A stretch of DNA of 40,262 nucleotides from Nitrosospira sp. 56-18 (GCA_001899235.1 MKVR01000052.1:58682-98943); one strand, 5' to 3'; shown: positions 25,636-34,629, counted from the first letter of the stretch. Notes: a model not told the origin generated them from the sequence alone. Program-made: numbers and translations.

Positions 25636-26829
25636 ATGAAGATGACGCGAATCGCGCTGTTTGCTCTTCTGGCATTTCATGTGGCCTATCCAGTCCACGC
25701 CGAGGACTCGAAATGGCAAATGATCAGCAAGGAAGCTATTTCGCTTTACGACAAGGGGCAATACGATCAGGCGGTGGCAACCGTAAAGAAATCGCTTGCG
25801 CTGGCGGAAAAAAAACTGGGGGCTGACCACCCCAACGTAGCGACCAGTCTGAACAATCTCGCGGAGCTCTACCGCGACCAGAAGCAGTACGCCCAGGCCG
25901 AACCATTTTACAAACGCGCCCTCGCAATTCGCGAGAAGGCTCTTGGCTCCAGCCATCTCCTCGTCGCCACCAGCCTGAACGGCCTTGCGGAGCTTTACCG
26001 TGCCGACGGACGCGCAGCCGAAGCCGAATCGCGCTACAAGCGCGCATTGGAGATCCGCGAGAAAAACCTGCGGCCCAACCATGCGGACGTGGCCCAGACC
26101 CTGAACAACCTCGCGGAGCTCTACTGCACCCAGGGACGGTATGCGCTGGCCAGGCCGCTGTACGAGCGCTCGCTCGCGATACGCGAGAAAGCCCTCGGCG
26201 CCAGCCATCCCGAGATAGCCACCGGCCTCAACAATCTCGCATTGATCTACCATACCGCAAACCAGTATGCGCAGGCCGAGCCGTATTACCGCCGCGCCCT
26301 GGGAATCTACGAGGCGAACCTGGCGCCTGACCATCCCCACGTGGGAACCAGCCTGAACAATCTTGCAGCGGTCTATCACGACCAGGGGCAGTACGCGCAA
26401 GCCGAGCCGCTGTACCGGCGGGTGCTTGCCTTACGGGAAAAGGCGCTTGGCCTTCACCATCCCGATCTCGCGAGAGCCCTGAGCAATCTCGCCGAGGTCT
26501 ACCGCGCACAGGGGCAATATGCACAGGCCGAACCGCTGTATGAACGCTCACTGGCCATCCTGGAGAAAACAGCCCGCCCCGATCATTCGAACATGGCGAC
26601 CAGCCTCAACAACCTGGCCCTGATCTATCACACGCGCGGTCAATATGCCCAGGCGGAACCATTCTACAAGCGGGCGTTGGAGGCCTTCGAGAAAAGCCTG
26701 GGGCCTGATCACCCAAACGTAAAAACCAGCAGGGACAATCTTGCAAAGCTTTATGAGGCGATAGAACTGGCCAGGGCCGACGATGCGGCAGACAGGCCAG
26801 TAACGCTCACGCGGGCGAGCCAGCAGTAA
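25636..26829 (+). CDS. Exported tetratricopeptide (kinesin-light-chain-like) protein
   Basis: A 397-residue protein with a signal peptide (IALFALLAFHVAYPVHA, cut before EDS) and then eight 42-residue TPR units of the kinesin-light-chain type, from about residue 35 to 370, with the recurring pattern SLNNLAELYxxQGQYAQAEP and a KALGxxHPxVAT link. A partial ninth unit closes the array. Such arrays bind other proteins; export places this one in the periplasm or on the outer membrane. The repeats are nearly identical at the DNA level in places, so copy number may vary by recombination. No enzymatic domain is attached. Confidence 0.92.
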   Translation: MKMTRIALFALLAFHVAYPVHAEDSKWQMISKEAISLYDKGQYDQAVATVKKSLALAEKKLGADHPNVATSLNNLAELYRDQKQYAQAEPFYKRALAIREKALGSSHLLVATSLNGLAELYRADGRAAEAESRYKRALEIREKNLRPNHADVAQTLNNLAELYCTQGRYALARPLYERSLAIREKALGASHPEIATGLNNLALIYHTANQYAQAEPYYRRALGIYEANLAPDHPHVGTSLNNLAAVYHDQGQYAQAEPLYRRVLALREKALGLHHPDLARALSNLAEVYRAQGQYAQAEPLYERSLAILEKTARPDHSNMATSLNNLALIYHTRGQYAQAEPFYKRALEAFEKSLGPDHPNVKTSRDNLAKLYEAIELARADDAADRPVTLTRASQQ

Positions 26830-26913
26830 GCTTCATGGCCGTGTTGCTTATGCGGCAGCAGGGAACGGAATAAAGGAATGGGAGGCAGAAAGGGAAGCAA
26901 CTGTAACAACTGT

Positions 26914-26997
26914 GGATGGGTGGAGTGAAACGCAACCCATCAAAAAATATCCATCCAGCACCAGGAAAATGATGGGTTACGCTTTGCCCACCCATCC
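26914..26997. repeat. Inverted repeat GGGTGGAGTGAAACGCAACCC, copy 1
   Basis: An ~84-bp element whose left arm (GATGGGTGGAGTGAAACG, then CAACCCATC) is nearly complementary to its right arm (GATGGGTTACGC, then CCCACCCATC). A second copy lies at 36253-36331 and a half copy near 5430-5452. It lies between the TPR gene and the exported helical protein gene. Confidence 0.75.
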
Positions 26998-27092
26998 TGC
27001 GCAAGATAAAACTGACCGGCTAAAACCGGTAGTTTTAACCTTGGGTCCAGTGGAGCATGGAGAACCACATCGTTCGCATATTGCCGTACATG

Positions 27093-27128
27093 TAAAACGG
27101 GCCTGGAACGGCAATCGCCCCAGGCCCG
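27093..27128 (-). terminator. Terminator of the exported helical protein gene
   Basis: On the minus strand a 9-bp stem (CGGGCCTGG / CCAGGCCCG) with a 13-nt loop is followed by TTTTAC, 42 bp after the stop codon at 27170. Confidence 0.6.
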
Positions 27129-27169
27129 CTAACGCCACTCAAGCCACTCAAACCAGATTCAAATTCCGA

Positions 27170-27607
27170 TCAGTACTGCCCCACATGCTCACTGGCAGCG
27201 GTCATGTTTTGCGTATCTGGCACAGGCCCGTCTTCAGGTAGTTGCACAGCCAGTTTCCGATACAGAGCCGCTTCCCGTATGTTCGCCTTGGCAGTCTGGT
27301 CATACTTGCGAACCAGCGCCTGGGCATGCGACTGCAGATCCTGGGCCTGTCTGCCATACAGGTAGCTTTTATCCTGGTAATGCTCCAGCAGTTCCTTCTT
27401 TTCCTTCAATTTTGCTTGCAGCTCGATCGCTGCATCTTCATAATGTTTTGCCACGGCCTCGTGATCGCCACGGGTTACGGCGCTTTGAATGGCTGAGCGG
27501 ATTTGAGGCGTATCGGTAGGATCGGCAGCGGATGCCATCGGGCTTGCCGAAACCAGGAGAGCGAACATCGACAGTGTGGCAAGGATGTTTGCTGATTTAG
27601 TTTTCAT
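27170..27607 (-). CDS. Exported helical protein, paralogue 1
   Basis: A 145-residue exported protein: signal peptide with hydrophobic core ATLSMFALLVSASPM (cut near ASA-A), then a helical mature part. It is clearly paralogous to the gene at 36563, sharing the TPxIRxAxxxAVTxGDH start, the KSYxYGRQAQDLQSHAxALxRKY block and a Lys/Glu-rich coiled middle. The short helices suggest a periplasmic coiled protein; function unknown. A 44-bp element 61 nt before the start is shared with the paralogue at the same distance, so both are likely controlled together. Confidence 0.85.
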   Translation of the reverse strand: MKTKSANILATLSMFALLVSASPMASAADPTDTPQIRSAIQSAVTRGDHEAVAKHYEDAAIELQAKLKEKKELLEHYQDKSYLYGRQAQDLQSHAQALVRKYDQTAKANIREAALYRKLAVQLPEDGPVPDTQNMTAASEHVGQY

Positions 27608-27667
27608 GGCAGTAGTAAAGCCGGATTGATTTAAGATGGCTCTATCCTACTTTAGGCATAAAAATAT

Positions 27668-27711
27668 GTATATTGGGGAAACCTTGGTTTTATACTAAGG
27701 AAAACCCTTAG
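27668..27711 (-). promoter_or_regulatory. Shared upstream element, paralogue 1
   Basis: On the minus strand CTAAGG-N5-CCTTAG, 3 nt, and a 24-nt block (AAAACCAAGGTTTCCCCA followed by ATATAC). The same arrangement, with the block identical, is found at 37073-37116. It starts exactly 61 nt before the ATG in both cases. Confidence 0.75.
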
Positions 27712-27768
27712 AGAACCCTTAAGGAAGCACTGAATCCCATCAACGCCTTCCGCGTGCGCAAATCGCGC

Positions 27769-28602
27769 TCAACAGCCCGGTTCTCCCAGCTCCACCCAGG
27801 CCAGTTCGGCGACAGCCAGATCACCTTTTGCCGACTCCGCATCACCGTCCTCCAGAAACCAGGCGGCGGACAAGCCCGCATACGCCACTATCCATTGCAA
27901 CAGCCGCTTGCGCTCCAGTCCGGCCGCCTCTGCCACCACTTCCAGTTGCCGCGTCAGCCGGCCAGGCGCCCTGACCGTCGCCAGCTCCGGATTACAGAAA
28001 AGATTGGCATAATCGAAACCGCGTTCGCCGATCACGCGCTTGGGATCGATCGCCAGCCAGCCGCGTGCCCCGAAATCGAGAATATTGCGGTGGTGGATGT
28101 CGCCATGCAGCACCACCACATCCCGCGGCGATTCCAGCAGCCTGGCAGCCATTGCGGCGCATAGCGAGAAAATATTGCCGGAACTTCCATGGTGTTCGCC
28201 ACTGCCGCTGGCGGCTGCCAGCGGCAGCGCCTGAAACCACTGCGCCAGTGGAACCAGGGCCGGGGGTGGATGCAACCTGGGTGCATGAAGCCGGGCCGCC
28301 ACGTCGCAGACGATCCGGCTAGCCTCGTCATCCCGTCCGGCCAACGCCATATCCAGCAACGAGGACGGGCCTTCCGCCCGCTCCATGAGCAGCGCATCTT
28401 CTTCATGCGCGAATACGCGCGCGGCTCCCTGCCCACCCCACCATGCCATCAGCGCGCCGCCGAATTTTTCCTCCGCATCCAGCGCTATTTTGAGCATCGC
28501 GGGCACACCCGCCATTCTTACCGGCAGAAGCCTGCTGCCGCGAGTGATGATCGGATCGCCATCAGGCGTCAGCTGCCATTGTTCCAGGTATTTTTCAAAC
28601 AT
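27769..28602 (-). CDS. APH(6)/hydroxyurea-type small-molecule kinase
   Basis: A 277-residue kinase of the aminoglycoside/hydroxyurea resistance family (PF04655 type), which phosphorylates an OH group of the substrate using ATP. The catalytic loop VVLHGDIHHRNIL (about 163-175) has the Asp (D168) and Asn (N173); the metal-binding IDPK is at 185-188, followed by RGFDYANLFCNP. The N-terminal lobe has RGSRLLPVRM and a Lys in MLKIALD. Streptomycin kinase activity is possible but not implied, since housekeeping members exist. The ATG at 28602 is chosen over 28647 because the family begins with a MFEKYLEQWQL-like segment. It is divergent from a hydrolase pseudogene that starts within 10 bp. Confidence 0.85.
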   Translation of the reverse strand: MFEKYLEQWQLTPDGDPIITRGSRLLPVRMAGVPAMLKIALDAEEKFGGALMAWWGGQGAARVFAHEEDALLMERAEGPSSLLDMALAGRDDEASRIVCDVAARLHAPRLHPPPALVPLAQWFQALPLAAASGSGEHHGSSGNIFSLCAAMAARLLESPRDVVVLHGDIHHRNILDFGARGWLAIDPKRVIGERGFDYANLFCNPELATVRAPGRLTRQLEVVAEAAGLERKRLLQWIVAYAGLSAAWFLEDGDAESAKGDLAVAELAWVELGEPGC

Positions 28603-28611
28603 GCGCAATAT

Positions 28612-29040
28612 ATGACACTCGCAAACAATGCCGAACAGGCAAACCATTGGCAGAATGCATCCGCTGCGATGATTGCTGCAAGTGGAAAGCTGATCCGGGG
28701 GGCGCCCGGCACCGAAGAGGCCAACCTGGCGGATCTCGTCAAATTCGGCCAGGGCAACCGCTTTTCCCTGGTGCAGCTGGAAGATGAAATTTTCCGGCTC
28801 AGCCTGAGGGCAAATTATCGATCATCCCAGGCACCGATACCGATTTTTTTCTGCTCGGGCGGTATGGCATGAACACTCCTGCGGCACTGGCCGAGCAGTA
28901 ACTCGAAACGATTGAGGGCGCCGCGCAAGCACCTCATCTGGTTCGAAGAATCGGCCCACAACCCACCCTTTGAAGAGCCGGAGAAGTTCGATCGGGCGTT
29001 AATCAAAAAGGTGTTGTCGTTGCCACGCTTTTCACGCTGA
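28612..29040 (+). pseudogene. Alpha/beta hydrolase (proline-iminopeptidase-like) remnant
   Basis: Only the C-terminal third of the enzyme remains. Reading across frames gives a coherent tail: NRFSLVQLEDEIFRLSLRA, IPIFF-LLGRYGMNTPAALAEQ, LETIE-APRKHLIWFEES and AHNPPFEEPEKFDRAL. The frame breaks at a run of seven T (28844-28850, one base short), at an in-frame TAA (28899) where a Tyr codon is expected, and at GGG near 28916-28918 (one base extra). The catalytic Ser and the N-terminal half are absent, and the kinase gene occupies the upstream side. The domain call rests on the conserved LLGRxDxxTPA and WFExSAHNPPFEEP pattern. Confidence 0.75.
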
Positions 29041-29130
29041 CCCAGCCCGGAGTCCTTGGTTGCTGACGCTTGATGCCAGCATGCTGGCGTAATCCAGGAG
29101 ATTGCGTTCATAGGCGATCCGCCATTCACG

Positions 29131-29697
29131 TTACCCATCAACCGGATTCTCTGGCGTATCGAGTATCAGTTGGTAAAAACTGAGGTCAAGCCAACGGCCA
29201 AATTTGAAGCCGGCATGTTTGATGGTTCCTGCATGGACGAAACCAAGACTGGTATGCATGCAGATACTTGCGATGTTTGACTCGTCGATTCCCCCAATGA
29301 GAACATGATAGCCCTGAGCCCTTGCATTCTGGATTAAGTCACTCATTATGACGCGGCCCAGGCCTTTCCCGCGCTGATCCTTGCACACGTAGACAGAATG
29401 CTCCACGGAATATTTATATGCTGGCCATGCTCGAAAGGTTCCGTAGCTTCCGAATCCTAACAGGCTGCCTCTCTCGTCCTCCAGGCCTATTACGGGAAAA
29501 TTTCCCTCCTGTTTCGCCCTGAACCAGGAAATCATGTCTTCAGGCGTGCGCGGCTTATACTCGTAGAGTGCCGTTGAATTAAGAATTACATCGTTGAATA
29601 TATCCAGAATTTTATTCCCATGTTTCTGGTAGCTGCACGAAATGATCTTGATAATCTTTTCTCCCAGGAACAGCGGCCTTCTCAGGCTTCCCTGCAC
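29131..29697 (-). CDS. GNAT family N-acetyltransferase (phosphinothricin-acetyltransferase-like)
   Basis: A 188-residue acetyl-CoA-dependent acetyltransferase. The acetyl-CoA loop QRGKGLG is at 108-114, preceded by VEHSVYVCKD and followed by a helix. GFGSYGTFRAWPAYKYSVEH (81-100) and LGFVHAGTIKHAGFKFGRWL match the phosphinothricin acetyltransferase subgroup; the true substrate of such chromosomal homologues is often an amino acid derivative. The family usually starts near SCSYQKHGNKI, about 19 residues into this frame, so the start (GTG at 29697) is uncertain. It is 62 bp downstream of the DUF4105 gene on the same strand. Confidence 0.85.
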   Translation of the reverse strand: MQGSLRRPLFLGEKIIKIISCSYQKHGNKILDIFNDVILNSTALYEYKPRTPEDMISWFRAKQEGNFPVIGLEDERGSLLGFGSYGTFRAWPAYKYSVEHSVYVCKDQRGKGLGRVIMSDLIQNARAQGYHVLIGGIDESNIASICMHTSLGFVHAGTIKHAGFKFGRWLDLSFYQLILDTPENPVDG

Positions 29698-29759
29698 CCG
29701 CGCTTGCCCTTGCGTTTTTTCGCGCAGCGGCCGATGCGCGAAACAGGTATCAGCAGGCC

Positions 29760-31688
29760 CTAAAAAAAATAATTGACCGAAAAAACGCCTTCATTGTTGT
29801 GGTCGTAGCGATTCAGCTCCACCCGCACATCGAGATCCTGCGAGAGGGCGTAGCGGGTGATGAACTGGGAAGTAAAAAAACGCTTGCTGTCGCCCAGGAG
29901 AAAAACCTGGTAACTGCCTGCAAGCTTGATTCTCAAATTCTCGCTTATGTCATAGTACAAACCCACCTCGGCATCGCCGCCAAGGCGAAAATCCTGCTTC
30001 AGGTGGCCTGAAAATTCGGTTTTCAGGTCGATGAACGAAAACAGCAGCAACGGCGAAAAAAATTCCGGGCGATAGGAAGCGCCCCGGCCATAGCTGGCAT
30101 TGAAGGAGTTGCAATAACCGCATTTGCGGTCTCTCAGCGTGTCGATTTTCACTTCTGCCCGCCATGAAGGCTTGGCAAACAGGGAATCGTAAGGATTCAG
30201 CGCCGTGATCGAGAGGAATTTTGCCTGATCCAGCCTCAGCCTTTCGGATTCAAGGTAATAACGCAGCTTGAAATCCATGAAAATGATTTCCGAGTTCTTG
30301 TCGTATCCCACATCGCGCGCCATCAGATCATGGTAGGCCGGGCGATAGGCGAATTCCATGAAAGGCTCGTGGGCATTGTGTCCTACTCCCACCCGGAAGC
30401 GATCAGTACCATGACCATGGTCCGGACGGCTGGAAAAATGCGTGATGGCGCCCCTCAGCTCATCCTCGGCGCTATCGATCGCATTGGGCAGGCGGCTTCT
30501 TGCCCGCAAGACCGAAAGCGGGATCTTTATTTCCTTGTCGCTCTTTTCCTGCATGCTTTGATACTGCAGGTAATCCATGTATGCATTCAGCACGAGCGCT
30601 TGCGATCGGACCGAAAGTTCCTTGAAAGCCGCGCTTTCCGGCGAAATATCCTTCCTGATCATGCCTTGCAGCATGCGCTTTTCATCGTCGGCCATCTTGA
30701 GTCGCTTATGGTTCATCTGGCTGAGTACCGCAGGCCGGTAGACGATATCTTTCACCAGCCCTTTCTGCGCCATCACGATTTTTACGGTATCGGTCGGAAT
30801 CACGCTGAAAAAAAACGAGTCCTTCAGCCGCAAATCGGGGTTGGCGACTTCCAGCAGCGAAAGCACGTGGTATGAGCAGTTTTCCTGGAAATAATAATAA
30901 TCAAAATAGGTGCCGCCTAATTCCCACAAGTGCAGCAGCATCATGGTCAACTGGTCTTCGGTGAACTTGAGCTCATACTCCCAGAGATCGCGGCTCTCCC
31001 AGTTGTTGTACTCCTGCACCTTCGTGTAATACGGAAATATCGCGAAGCGCCCCTGGAACGAGCCTATCAGGCCCCTCAAGGCATAGAGAAATGCATTGTC
31101 CGTATCGGGATTCGCCGCGTAGTTCGCGCCATAATTCATCAGGTTATTACCGCTGCCCGTTCTCCGGCTATCGATGCGCAGCAGCGTATGCCCAAACATG
31201 GACGCCGGGTTGTTCATGAAATAGGATGCAAATACCAGCGTCGCCCCGGTTGGATCCAGAGACTCCATCCAGCGGTCGAGCCGCTCGCAGGTCTGCACTT
31301 TCAGGCGGGAATCGAACGCCAGCCGCTGGTTCAGCCATCTGAACCGGGCGGGAAAATTGCACTGCGGATGCTCCTTTCCCTCCGGAATACTGGCTAAGGG
31401 AACGAAGAAACTGGCCAGCGTGGCCGCCAGCTCTGCTTCCGGATCGACTTTTCCCTGGGGAGAATTGAAAAATTCCATCCCGTCGGCTTCGCTGATCACG
31501 CCGGCCAGGGGCCTTTTGTCGTATTTTAAAAGCAGGTGCCAGACGCGTTCGTGGGCAAGCTTCTGTTTCCTGGCTTGCTGTTGCAATTCAGCAAGGTAAT
31601 CAGCGGTGGAATCAGGTTGGGAATGGGCGGTTGCAGGAAAAAAGGAAAACCAGAAAAGCAAGCCAGCTACAAGACAAGCAGACCGCAC
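29760..31688 (-). CDS. DUF4105 family envelope protein
   Basis: A 642-residue exported protein. The signal peptide (LVAGLLFWFSFFPATAHS) is followed by an N-terminal helical region. The DUF4105 core at about 150-285 has the pattern FGHTLLRIDSRR, NYGANYAA, GRFAIFPYYTKVQEYNNWES and ENCSYHVLSLLE, with the Cys-containing NCSYH signature. The last ~230 residues look like membrane beta-strands ending in an aromatic Phe (SVNYFF), typical of an outer-membrane barrel. Function is unknown. The DUF3015 gene lies just upstream on the same strand, with a hairpin in the 92-bp gap. Confidence 0.88.
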   Translation of the reverse strand: MRSACLVAGLLFWFSFFPATAHSQPDSTADYLAELQQQARKQKLAHERVWHLLLKYDKRPLAGVISEADGMEFFNSPQGKVDPEAELAATLASFFVPLASIPEGKEHPQCNFPARFRWLNQRLAFDSRLKVQTCERLDRWMESLDPTGATLVFASYFMNNPASMFGHTLLRIDSRRTGSGNNLMNYGANYAANPDTDNAFLYALRGLIGSFQGRFAIFPYYTKVQEYNNWESRDLWEYELKFTEDQLTMMLLHLWELGGTYFDYYYFQENCSYHVLSLLEVANPDLRLKDSFFFSVIPTDTVKIVMAQKGLVKDIVYRPAVLSQMNHKRLKMADDEKRMLQGMIRKDISPESAAFKELSVRSQALVLNAYMDYLQYQSMQEKSDKEIKIPLSVLRARSRLPNAIDSAEDELRGAITHFSSRPDHGHGTDRFRVGVGHNAHEPFMEFAYRPAYHDLMARDVGYDKNSEIIFMDFKLRYYLESERLRLDQAKFLSITALNPYDSLFAKPSWRAEVKIDTLRDRKCGYCNSFNASYGRGASYRPEFFSPLLLFSFIDLKTEFSGHLKQDFRLGGDAEVGLYYDISENLRIKLAGSYQVFLLGDSKRFFTSQFITRYALSQDLDVRVELNRYDHNNEGVFSVNYFF

Positions 31689-31739
31689 GTTGTAACCATG
31701 GGAATAAGGGGAATAAGGGGGATAGGGATAGCGATACGG

Positions 31740-31782
31740 AAACGGATACAGGCTTTCGCCCGTATCCGTTTATCTTTTTTTT
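31740..31782 (+). terminator. Terminator-like hairpin facing the plus strand
   Basis: A 10-bp stem AAACGGATAC / GTATCCGTTT with an inner GGC/GCC pair precedes a run of eight T on the plus strand; on the minus strand the T run is at the wrong side. The two neighbouring genes are both on the minus strand, so it does not terminate either one in its own direction. It overlaps the DUF3015 stop codon. Confidence 0.55.
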
Positions 31783-32290
31783 AGTTTAATGCCGATACCT
31801 GCACATTACAGGATTTCGCCAGCGTGGGATGACTGCCCAACTGATTTTCAAGACGGCCGAGCAACTCAGTCGAGGTTGTCTGCTCGTTCACGACCAGATC
31901 ATCGAATTTCGCCTGGACCAGGGCCCCGAATTCCTTGTGGCTTGCCGTGGAGCACTGATACAGGCTGGCCAGGGTATTCAGGCTTTCACCTTCGCCCTGG
32001 GCCATTTCCTTGACCAGGCTGGTGTAATTCTCCTGCGCAAAGACTTCCCGCTCCTTGCTCAGCTTTATCAGTCCATTATCTCCGCAATTGGAAGTGCCGA
32101 ACGTAATCCCGAAAGTTTGAGACCCGAATGTTCCATTCGTCGTTGCGGCGAAGATTTGCTCGCCACCTGGCTTCGACCCCACAACTATGGAACCTAGTCC
32201 GCAACCTGCCGGACCATATCCGGCGGCAAAAACAGAAACAGGAAGCAAAAACAGAGAAGCTGCTACGGCAATCCGACCAAATCGTCCCAT
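31781..32290 (-). CDS. DUF3015 family exported protein
   Basis: A 169-residue protein with a signal peptide (FGRIAVAASLFLLPVSVFA, cut before AGYG). The mature part has the DUF3015 pattern GPAGCGLGSIVVG, a FGITFGTSNCG segment, and helices around REVFAQENYTSLVKEMAQGE and FDDLVVNEQT, with conserved cysteines. Function is unknown. The ATG at 32290 has GGAGAG 5 nt upstream and is preferred over the in-frame start at 32314. The gene probably shares its mRNA with the DUF4105 gene downstream. Confidence 0.9.
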   Translation of the reverse strand: MGRFGRIAVAASLFLLPVSVFAAGYGPAGCGLGSIVVGSKPGGEQIFAATTNGTFGSQTFGITFGTSNCGDNGLIKLSKEREVFAQENYTSLVKEMAQGEGESLNTLASLYQCSTASHKEFGALVQAKFDDLVVNEQTTSTELLGRLENQLGSHPTLAKSCNVQVSALN

Positions 32291-32427
32291 AATTCTCTCC
32301 CTAGAAAAAACCATCGCCGCAAATCCGGATAGACGATCCGATGACTCGTCGATAGTTTCAAAGCATTTAAAATTTAATCAATCAACGGAATCCAGAAAGA
32401 ATAAACAATTTCTTCTGGATGAAGTTG

Positions 32428-32456
32428 AATTTACTGAAGCCCTCCTAGGTTGTCAA
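32428..32456 (-). promoter_or_regulatory. Sigma-70-like promoter of the DUF3015 gene
   Basis: On the minus strand a perfect TTGACA (32456-32451), 17 nt, and TAAATT (32433-32428). The leader would be about 130 nt. Confidence 0.45.
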
Positions 32457-32640
32457 ATGAATATTTAACGCCGTTCGACGGTGGCGGCTCTCCTGGAAAG
32501 GCGCCCTATTCCTGCTTATTGTTCCGACTCATCCCCGTTCCGCGTAAATTATAGGAAAAATAGCGTATATTTTCATAATCTCCAGCCTCGATTTCTTGCC
32601 CGATGCACAGCATCCCTCCCCACCGGTGCAGGTTAGGAGC

Positions 32641-32680
32641 TCTGGACAAATCTCCGCTGGCGCGACGGCGGCTTTGCGGG
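32641..32680. repeat. Repeat CTGGCGCG-CGGCGGCTTTGC, copy 1
   Basis: A ~40-bp segment similar to 36400-36438 (AAATCTCCGCTGGCGCG against AAATCTCGGCTGGCGCG, then GGCTTTGCG in both). The rest of the 516-bp gap before the SnoaL-like gene shows no convincing gene. Confidence 0.5.
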
Positions 32681-32807
32681 GTGGGATGCACGAAAGGCGA
32701 CGATGCGAATGGTGTGACCGCGTAAGGCGGAGCGGTCTCTTCCGAAGAAAGATGCGACCTCGCCGGCATCCGCTCCATCATAGGAATGGCAGGAACAAAG
32801 GACCGAT

Positions 32808-33221
32808 ATGAAAAATGACGAACAGGAAATCCGGAAGCTCGTTTCCACCTGGCTGGCGGCAAGCAAGGCGGGCGATATCGAGACGGTCCTGTCATTGATG
32901 TCGGATGACGTCGTCTTTCTCGTTCCGGGCCAGCTTGTCATGGATAAGGCCGATTTCGCTGCCGCTGCGGGAGCGCAGGCTGGCCACGGTAGCCATGACG
33001 CGGCGCAATTCGACGGCAGCAGCGAAATTCAGGAGATCAGGATACTCGGGGACTGGGCTTACATGTGGACCAAGCTCACTGTCGTCATCACACCACCCAA
33101 TGATTCCCCGCCTGTGACGCGAGCCGGCCATACGCTGTCCATTCTCAGGAAGCAGGATGGAAAATGGCTGCTGGCGCGTGACGCCAACATGCTGGCGCCG
33201 GTGGACGGCGTGCCTTCATAA
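32808..33221 (+). CDS. SgcJ/EcaC-type SnoaL-like protein
   Basis: A 137-residue NTF2-fold protein of the SgcJ/EcaC family: DEQEIRKLVSTWLAASKAGD (4-23) with the following DDVVFLVPGQ, and the closing TLSILRKQDGKWLLARDANM. Members are small proteins of unknown activity, despite database labels of oxidoreductase. AAAGGA lies upstream of the ATG. The Old Yellow Enzyme gene follows 110 bp later on the same strand, so co-transcription is plausible. Confidence 0.9.
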   Translation: MKNDEQEIRKLVSTWLAASKAGDIETVLSLMSDDVVFLVPGQLVMDKADFAAAAGAQAGHGSHDAAQFDGSSEIQEIRILGDWAYMWTKLTVVITPPNDSPPVTRAGHTLSILRKQDGKWLLARDANMLAPVDGVPS

Positions 33222-33330
33222 CCCATGCGCTGCTCATATCCGTCGCCCTTCCGGCCCCGCTGGAAAACCGCATACCCGTGGCCGCCTGTCCGGCAGACTC
33301 CAGCCCCGCTATTTTTCCAAGGAGAAAACC

Positions 33331-34542
33331 ATGTCCCAATACGACCCCAACAGGATCAACCACCTTTCCCTTGATTCTGCAAGCGGCCCGGCCGCCGATG
33401 AAAGTACAAACCCCGCTTCCTTCCAGACGCAATGCCAGAGCGACCACGACCGCGAAATTCCGGAAGTGGACTTGTTGTCTCCCTTAACGCTGCGCGGCGT
33501 TACCTTTCGCAGCCGCATCGCGATGTCGCCGATGTGCATGTATTCTTCCGAGGATGGCTTTGCCAATGATTTCCACCTGGTTCATCTGGGAAGCCGGGCA
33601 ATCGGGGGAACGGGCCTTGTCATCGTCGAGGCGACGGCAGTTACGGCTGAGGGGCGCATCTCGCCCGCCGACATGGGAATCTGGAAGGACGAGCATATCG
33701 AGCCGCTGGCGCGGATCGCGCGCTTCCTGGAATCGCAGGGAGCCGTTCCGGGCATCCAGCTTGCGCACGCCGGGCGCAAGGCCAGTTGCGACAGGCCATG
33801 GAATGGTGGACGCAGCCTCAAAAACGCTGCCGAAGGCGGCTGGCCCGTCGTCGGCCCCAGTCCTTTGCCCTTCGATATGGGCGACCCGGTGCCCCAACCG
33901 CTATCCGCGGAGGATATCGAACGCTGCATCGCGGCCTGGGAAGCAGCCACCCGGCGGGCGCTTGGAGCGGGCTTCAAAGTCATCGAGCTTCATGCCGCTC
34001 ACGGTTACCTCATGCACGAATTCCTGTCCCCCATCAGCAACCAGCGCACAGACGAATACGGCGGCAGCCTGGAAAACCGCATGCGCCTGTTGCTGCGCCT
34101 GGCTGGGCGGATGCGGCAAATCATCCCCCAGGAGCTGCCCCTTTTCGTGCGCATTTCAGCAACCGACTGGGTGAAGGGCGGCTGGGATATCGAGCAATCC
34201 ATCGTGCTTTGCCGCGAACTCCAGTCGCGGGGAGTGGACTTGATCGACGTATCTTCCGGCGGAGCAACACCGGATGCGAAAATTCCGGTATCGAAAGGCT
34301 ACCAGATTCCCTTTGCCCGGCGCATCCGTGAAGAAGCCCAGATCCGCACCGGCGGCCTGGGGTTGATCACAGATCCCCAACAGGCAGACGAAATCATCAC
34401 CAGCGGCGAAGCGGACCTGGTCTTTATCGGCCGGGAACTGCTGCGCGAACCGTACTGGGCCATCAAGGCACAGCACGCTCTCGGTGAGGAGCCTGCGTGG
34501 CCCATCCAGTATGGCTATGCGGTGAAGCGGAGGGCAAAGTAA
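33331..34542 (+). CDS. Old Yellow Enzyme family NADH:flavin oxidoreductase (YqjM-like)
   Basis: A 403-residue FMN enzyme that reduces activated C=C bonds with NAD(P)H. After an N-terminal extension of ~45 residues the barrel starts at LLSPLTLRGVTFRSRIAMSP. The redox-tuning Cys of the YqjM class is at C69 in SPMCMY, the FMN-binding Gln in GIQLAHAGRK (about 143), and the substrate-binding pair in HAAHGYL (H221 and H224). The C-terminal FMN-phosphate site is ADLVFIGRELL. The extension has no signal-peptide character. AAGGAG lies 6 nt before the ATG, excluding the longer in-frame start at 33157. Confidence 0.92.
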   Translation: MSQYDPNRINHLSLDSASGPAADESTNPASFQTQCQSDHDREIPEVDLLSPLTLRGVTFRSRIAMSPMCMYSSEDGFANDFHLVHLGSRAIGGTGLVIVEATAVTAEGRISPADMGIWKDEHIEPLARIARFLESQGAVPGIQLAHAGRKASCDRPWNGGRSLKNAAEGGWPVVGPSPLPFDMGDPVPQPLSAEDIERCIAAWEAATRRALGAGFKVIELHAAHGYLMHEFLSPISNQRTDEYGGSLENRMRLLLRLAGRMRQIIPQELPLFVRISATDWVKGGWDIEQSIVLCRELQSRGVDLIDVSSGGATPDAKIPVSKGYQIPFARRIREEAQIRTGGLGLITDPQQADEIITSGEADLVFIGRELLREPYWAIKAQHALGEEPAWPIQYGYAVKRRAK

Positions 34543-34629
34543 CGCTCATTACAGAAGGTCACGAGTCGTGATGATATAAAATATTAGGCATTATATCAAT
34601 CACATTAAAAACCTGTCAGGAGCCAACTC

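Noticed and set aside
28815-29141. Minus-strand frame of 108 residues
   Set aside because: It is antisense to the hydrolase pseudogene, with no ribosome site or domain.
32506-32895. Minus-strand frame of 129 residues before the SnoaL-like gene
   Set aside because: It overlaps the start of a well-supported gene, and its composition is that of a shadow.
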